Translations under genes and position numbers: made by a program | NCBI GenBank assembly: GCA_013396655.1 | Contig: WBMV01008568.1 | Span: forward strand, 265,171-329,170 | Source: Campylorhamphus procurvoides | Taxonomy: Eukaryota > Chordata > Aves > Passeriformes > Dendrocolaptidae | Direction: 5' to 3' | DNA length: 64,000 nucleotides | Notes under the pieces: model-generated | Told to the model about the DNA's origin: nothing | The model's input: only the letters and a program-made list of their open reading frames with translations | Databases searched by the model: none | Shown: in pieces, positions 60,000-64,000 of the stretch | Position numbering within the stretch: the first letter of the stretch is position 1 | How the letters are laid out: each line of letters starts with the position of its first letter

Positions 60000-60654
60000 T
60001 TTTGGTGAAACAAGGATTTGTGCCGAGGAACCCATGGGAACAGGCTCCAGGCAGGGACCTACTGATCCATGGAGAGACGAGCCCATGTTGGAACAGGTTT
60101 GTTGGCAGGACTTGTGACCCTGTGTGGGACCCAAGCTGTAGCAGTCTGTTCTTGAAGGATTGCATCCCTGGGAAAGGACTGACGCTGGAGCAGTTTGTGA
60201 AGAACTGTAGCCCATGGGAAGGACTTGCACCAGCGAAGTTTGTGGAGACCTGTCTGCCATGGGAGGGACCCCATATTGGAGCAGGGCAAGGACTTGTCTC
60301 CCTGAGCAGTGGCAGAAACAACCTGTGATGAACTCACTGCAACCCCCATTTCTGTCTCCCTGCACCTCTGGTGAGGAGGAGATAGAGCCCAGGAAGAAGG
60401 AAAGGATGGAAGAAAGGTGGGGGGTTTTAAAGATTTATTTCTCATTATCCTGCTCTGATTTAGATTGGTAATAAATTCAATTAATATCCCCAAGTCGAGA
60501 CTGTTTTGCCCATGACAGTAAAAGTGAGTGATCTGTCCCTGTCCTTAACTCATGAACGTTTCATTATGTTTTCTCTCCCCTGTCCACTTGCAGAGAGGAG
60601 TGACAGAGTGGCTTTGGTGGGTACCTGACATCCAGCCAAGGTCAAACCACCACG
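60000..60654 (+). mobile_element. Avian endogenous retrovirus LTR fragment with internal tandem array
   Basis: The right part resembles the 3' half of a bird LTR family. An AATAAA lies at 60470-60475, followed by gactgttttgcccatgacag, gtgagtgatctgtccctgtc and ctggtatccag-like sequence. It ends in ggtcaaaccaccacg, where a CA terminus would be expected. Orientation is + from the polyadenylation signal. The left end is indistinct, so the element is probably 5'-truncated. The left half holds a tandem array of about four 45-bp units (60124-60303) sharing a CCATGGGA..GGAGCAG pattern. No retroviral coding sequence is attached. The open frames on both strands (up to 144 codons) lie in this repeat and are not genes. 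Confidence 0.75.
60124..60303 (+). repeat. 45-bp tandem repeat, about four degenerate units
   Basis: Units begin GGGACCCAAG, GGGAAAGGAC, GGGAAGGACT and GGGAGGGACC at roughly 45-base spacing. Most carry a GGAGCAG-like box and a TTTGTG.AG box. The array lies in the U3-like half of the surrounding LTR. Confidence 0.65.
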
Positions 60655-63020
60655 GGGTGTAGCCATGCACTGAGAGTTCCTGTTCACAGCAAGCTCATCA
60701 AATGGCACTGAACAATCCAGTATTTCTCTTACTGCCTCGGGTTTGGGGGGACTGGAGTGGGAGTGAAGGTATAAGGCAAAATGGTTAACCAGTACATCTT
60801 AGTTACTTTTCCTGCACCTTAACTTACCTGGTTTCTGAAAAGGATGGACTCTCTATACTTGCCAGCCAGCTGCCTCCCCTTACAAGCAGACTATTTGCAG
60901 CTAAGTACATGTATGCTTCAGTCTGCCCCACCAGGTGGATAAATAGGCCATTTCCAGAAAACAACACTGTTTAAGTTTGAAAAAATAAGGCACAATTGAC
61001 AAAATATGCAGGATCATACTTCTTTTCTCTATCCCATTTATGCTATTCTTTCCGGATCCATTATTATATTCCCTTATGGGTCATCTACAATGGAATCCCC
61101 TCAGAGCAGTCTTAGGTATATGGAAGTTTCATTAATGTTAAAGCAGATTTTCTAAGTGTTCCAATGCATTTCAAAATGTACTGATTCCTTTTGCATAGAT
61201 ATCTCACTTCATAAATAGTAGCTATTGAGATAATAAGCCTGATGAACTGTTATGTAAATATTTTAACACTATTCTTTTGCTGGTAGCTTCTACTGAAATG
61301 ATGTGATCAGTGCTAATAAAATGTGTTAAAATTGTTGTGAATAAATATGAATAATCTTCATAAGCAAATCAGCTCTTTTCAAAGGTTGAAATTTTAGTTT
61401 TCATAGTCTTATGTGTGAAAGACTTAGTAGTTACTATATCAAACATTTTGAATTATCGTTATTTTCCTGCCTCATTTTTACATTAAATGTCTTATCTCTC
61501 CAGTAAAACACCATGTTATAACCAGTTTAATGTTCTCTGGATTTTCTGAAACCACGTGTAAGCAAAAGATGCTTTATCACATATTTCTTCTTTTGCTTTT
61601 GTTGTTACATTACTAAATCCTCTTTCCAATCCTGTAGTACTCCATTGTATTTTTAAACGCTGTGATGTTCTGCTACCATTTCTCTTTCACTTTTAAAATC
61701 TGAAGAATATTTTGAGATGGGACTGTAACGTGAAAGCACTGTGACTTGACAAAAAGGCAACTTAAATATCTGAATTTTGTATTGTTATGCTTTCAGTAGA
61801 ACTGGGAATGAAAAGTTAATTAGTTGAAACACTGAAAAAGACACCTATTTTTCATAGAGTTACAATACCTGTGATGGTCTAAGGATGATAGAAGCAAAAG
61901 AAGATTTGTGGGGAGGGGATATTTATTATGTTGAGTGTACAGCTGGGGAACACACTAACGAGCTTTTAGTTGTATAAGCCTGGCTCTTTCCTGATCAATT
62001 AGTGATTCGATGGAAATTGTTGATCTTTAATAAGATGCATCCTGTTTCTGAAGTTTCAGTGGATGATCAGAACCAAACAAAACTTCAGAAAGCACCTGTC
62101 CTTAGTACATGTCACACATACATACAGAAAATTACTCAGAAATTCTATCAAGTGAATGACTCTACCAATGCCCATAGACAATGCCACGTTTACATTTAAC
62201 AGATCTGTTTATAGAACAGCACATAGAAGTGCCTCCTGATAGCATTGATCCACAACAGTTTGAGGATTCACGGTGTTTGGGGAATGAGGTAGGTTGTTCT
62301 TAACAGTTACGAAACAATGACTGACCTGTCTCAGGCTGGTAATGTTACATTTGCCCAAATTTGACTTCTGAGTTTGTGAACTTGACATTTCTGAAGACTA
62401 GCATGTGTTAGATCCAGAGGAGTGCAGTGCATGTTAGAGAAAAAATAGCATCCAGCCTGGGTTTTGATTCTTCAAAACTCCAAATTCTCATCATCATCTG
62501 TGACAGTAATTGTCAGAAACTCAACCACACTCCTGTTGGCTTCACTGACTTCTCATTTCTGCAGATTAAAAGAATTAATAGCAGAAGTCTGCACTATGAC
62601 CCAAGGAGGCATAGCAAGACATTTGAATTATTTGAATTTATGTTTTGTCTAATTACACCGTATCTCTGCAAAACATGTTCTTTCTGTCAATGGGCTGTAT
62701 CCTTATTTTGTGAAAAAACCTTGTTTTGTGAAAAGCAAATAGCCATGTGTGAGGTTTTTTTTTTTCCAATGCAGTCTTGGTCTTTTTTGCCACTTTGTCA
62801 GTGAAAAGCAGTCTTGGCAGCAGTTTTCCAAGGTCTACATAAGTTTGTGGAACAGGTGTGTTGTGTATGATGAAGGTACACAGTACCACTGGAATTGTTT
62901 CAGCTCGTATTTGTATTCCACCCAAGTGCTGGAAATGCATTTACGTTCTCAAAATGTAGGGTGTTATTTCTGTAGAGTGCGGATCGTTGTTACACAGGCC
63001 CTGCTCTTCCCTCGGCTGAG
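60655..63020. other. Intergenic region before the minisatellite
   Basis: Unique sequence, AT-rich up to about 62.9 kb. It contains an exon-like open block at 62203-62288 with acceptor- and donor-like borders, treated under findings. A good splice-donor consensus (GAGCAG|GTGAGT) lies at about 63022-63033, right at the edge of the minisatellite. No gene family is recognised. Confidence 0.55.
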
Positions 63021-63026
63021 GAGCAG

Positions 63027-63700
63027 GTGAGTGCTGGGCTGGGGTCTGCGGTGGGGTGGGACACGGTGTGGGGCTCGGTGTGGGTCACAGTGTGCTGCTC
63101 TGTGTGGGGCTCGGTGTGGGGACCTGATGTGGGGCACAATGTGGGACATGGGACACGGTGTGGGGCTCGGTGTGGGTCACAGTGTGCTGCTCTGTGTGGG
63201 GCTCGGTGTGGGGACCTGATGTGGGGCACAATGTGGGACATGGGACACGGTGTGGGGCTCGGTGTGGGACGTGGGACACGGGACACAGTGTGGGACACGA
63301 TGTGAAACCCTGTGTGGGACTCGTGACTTCGTGTGGGACACGATGTGAAACCCTGTGTGGGGCTCGTGACTTCGTGGGGGACACGGTGTGGGGTCTGTGT
63401 GGGACTCGGGACTCTGTGGGACACGGTGTGGGGTCTGTGTGGGACTCGGGACTCTGTGGGACACGGTGTGGGGCTCGGTGTGGGACGTGGGACACGGGAC
63501 ACAGTGTGGGACACGATGTGAAACCCTGTGTGGGACTCGTGACTTCGTGTGGGACACGATGTGAAACCCTGTGTGGGGCTCGTGACTTCGTGGGGGACAC
63601 GGTGTGGGGTCTGTGTGGGACTCGGGACTCTGTGGGACAGGGTGTGGGGTCTGTGTGGGACTCGGGGCTCTGTGGGACACGGTGTGGGGTCTGTGGGCTA
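63027..63700. repeat. G-rich minisatellite with higher-order 92-bp and 216-bp periods
   Basis: A tandem array built from ~20-base GTGTGGGACACGGTGTGGGG-like units. Copies beginning acacggtgtggggctcggtg start at 63061, 63153 and 63245 (period 92), and then at 63245 and 63461 (period 216). A further acacggtgtgggg start falls at 63677, again 216 on. The second 216-bp copy is almost identical to the first. G is concentrated on the + strand and C on the - strand. Because 216 is divisible by three and the units lack stops, long open frames appear on both strands (174, 183 and 198 codons, Gly/Val/Trp-rich or Pro/His/Ser-rich). These are low-complexity artefacts. Confidence 0.93.
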
Positions 63701-64000
63701 CAGGGACTGCAGGGTGGGCCCCGTGCACGGAGAGGTACGGGGAGAAGGCCGTGATCGGGACTGAGGGCCGATGTGTCCGGGCGGGGGAAGAGGCGACCAG
63801 GGCTGGGCAGGAGCTGGTTGGGCGCTGTTTTGTGGAAGGGGAAAAGATCTCAGGCAGGGTGGTCCATGGTCACCGTCCGAGGGTGAAATCAGCCGGACAT
63901 GCCAGGCCTCCCTTGTGCCGGTGGGCTCCGAAGGGGCAGCTCCCGCCGGTGGCCGCGGGAGCCCGGCCGGACCAGCGGCGGCCGCGGTGGGCCGGGCCGC
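63700..64000. promoter_or_regulatory. CpG island at window end, probable promoter of next gene
   Basis: The last ~300 bases are far richer in G+C and CpG than anything else in the window, ending in ggccgcggtgggccgggccg. A GC box (GGGCGGGGG) sits at 63779-63787. In a vertebrate this is the usual signature of a housekeeping promoter or first exon. In human the gene 3' of RPS6KA5, on the same strand, is TTC7B, so this is plausibly its promoter. No TTC7B coding residues are visible, so the gene assignment is inference only. Confidence 0.65.
63779..63787 (+). promoter_or_regulatory. GC box (Sp1-type site)
   Basis: GGGCGGGGG, a consensus Sp/KLF binding site, within the CpG island. Binding is inferred from the motif only. 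Confidence 0.45.

Noticed and set aside
59955..60493. Four overlapping open frames of 108-144 codons on both strands
   Set aside because: They fall inside an LTR with a tandem array. The residues follow the repeat units, not a protein family.
63245..63680. Regularly repeated sequence that might suggest a CRISPR array
   Set aside because: There are no unique spacers between repeats, the units are nested and degenerate, and the DNA is vertebrate. It is a minisatellite.
62990..63764. Long open frames on both strands (171-198 codons) that look like Pro/His-rich or Gly/Trp-rich repeat proteins
   Set aside because: They come from a minisatellite whose 216-bp period is a multiple of three and has no stops. 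Overlapping frames on both strands and no start or splice context argue against a gene.

Overview
The window is vertebrate nuclear DNA, almost certainly from a bird. It is AT-rich, has split genes with GT-AG introns, and carries several CR1 LINE fragments, some ending in the typical ATTCTRTG-like 3' tail. It also holds two LTR fragments of a kind common in bird endogenous retroviruses. The species cannot be fixed from the sequence; a neoavian, perhaps songbird, genome is my guess from the LTR types.

One protein-coding gene dominates: RPS6KA5 (MSK1, mitogen- and stress-activated kinase 1), on the + strand from 2067 to the stop codon at 48112-48114. Fourteen coding exons are present (taken as exons 4-17 of a 17-exon gene). 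The first ~131 residues lie upstream of the window. All splice junctions are GT-AG and all phases join, giving 667 complete codons plus a split first codon. If the missing N-terminus has the human length, residue numbers match human MSK1 without a gap. The N-terminal AGC-type kinase domain, the linker with hydrophobic motif, the C-terminal CaMK-like kinase domain and the NLS/serine-rich tail are all intact. The known phosphosites are at the expected places (S212, S360, S376, S381, T581, T700, S750, S752, S758). The protein stops at the Asp equivalent to human 799, three residues early.

Layout: 1-2066 is intron. 2067-3085 holds two exons of the N-terminal kinase domain. 3086-18664 is a 15.6 kb intron with one antisense CR1. 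18665-22495 holds two exons separated by a CR1-bearing intron. 22496-32610 is a 10.1 kb intron and the repeat hotspot, with one antisense LTR and three sense CR1 fragments, one retaining reverse-transcriptase coding sequence. 32611-47874 holds the linker and C-terminal kinase exons with short introns. 47875-48114 is the last coding exon, followed by a 3' UTR with polyadenylation signals near 49217 and 50353. 50.4-63.0 kb is intergenic, with a CR1, a (TA)n tract and an LTR carrying an internal 45-bp tandem array. 63.03-63.70 kb is a G-rich minisatellite with 92-bp and 216-bp higher-order periods, directly abutting a CpG island that runs off the window end.

The CpG island is probably the promoter of the next gene. 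In human the neighbour 3' of RPS6KA5, on the same strand, is TTC7B, but no TTC7B coding sequence is visible here. I found no new multi-gene system. The most unusual structures are the higher-order minisatellite against the CpG island, a pair of overlapping mutually exclusive hairpins at 20.04 kb, and an exon-like open block at 62.2 kb.
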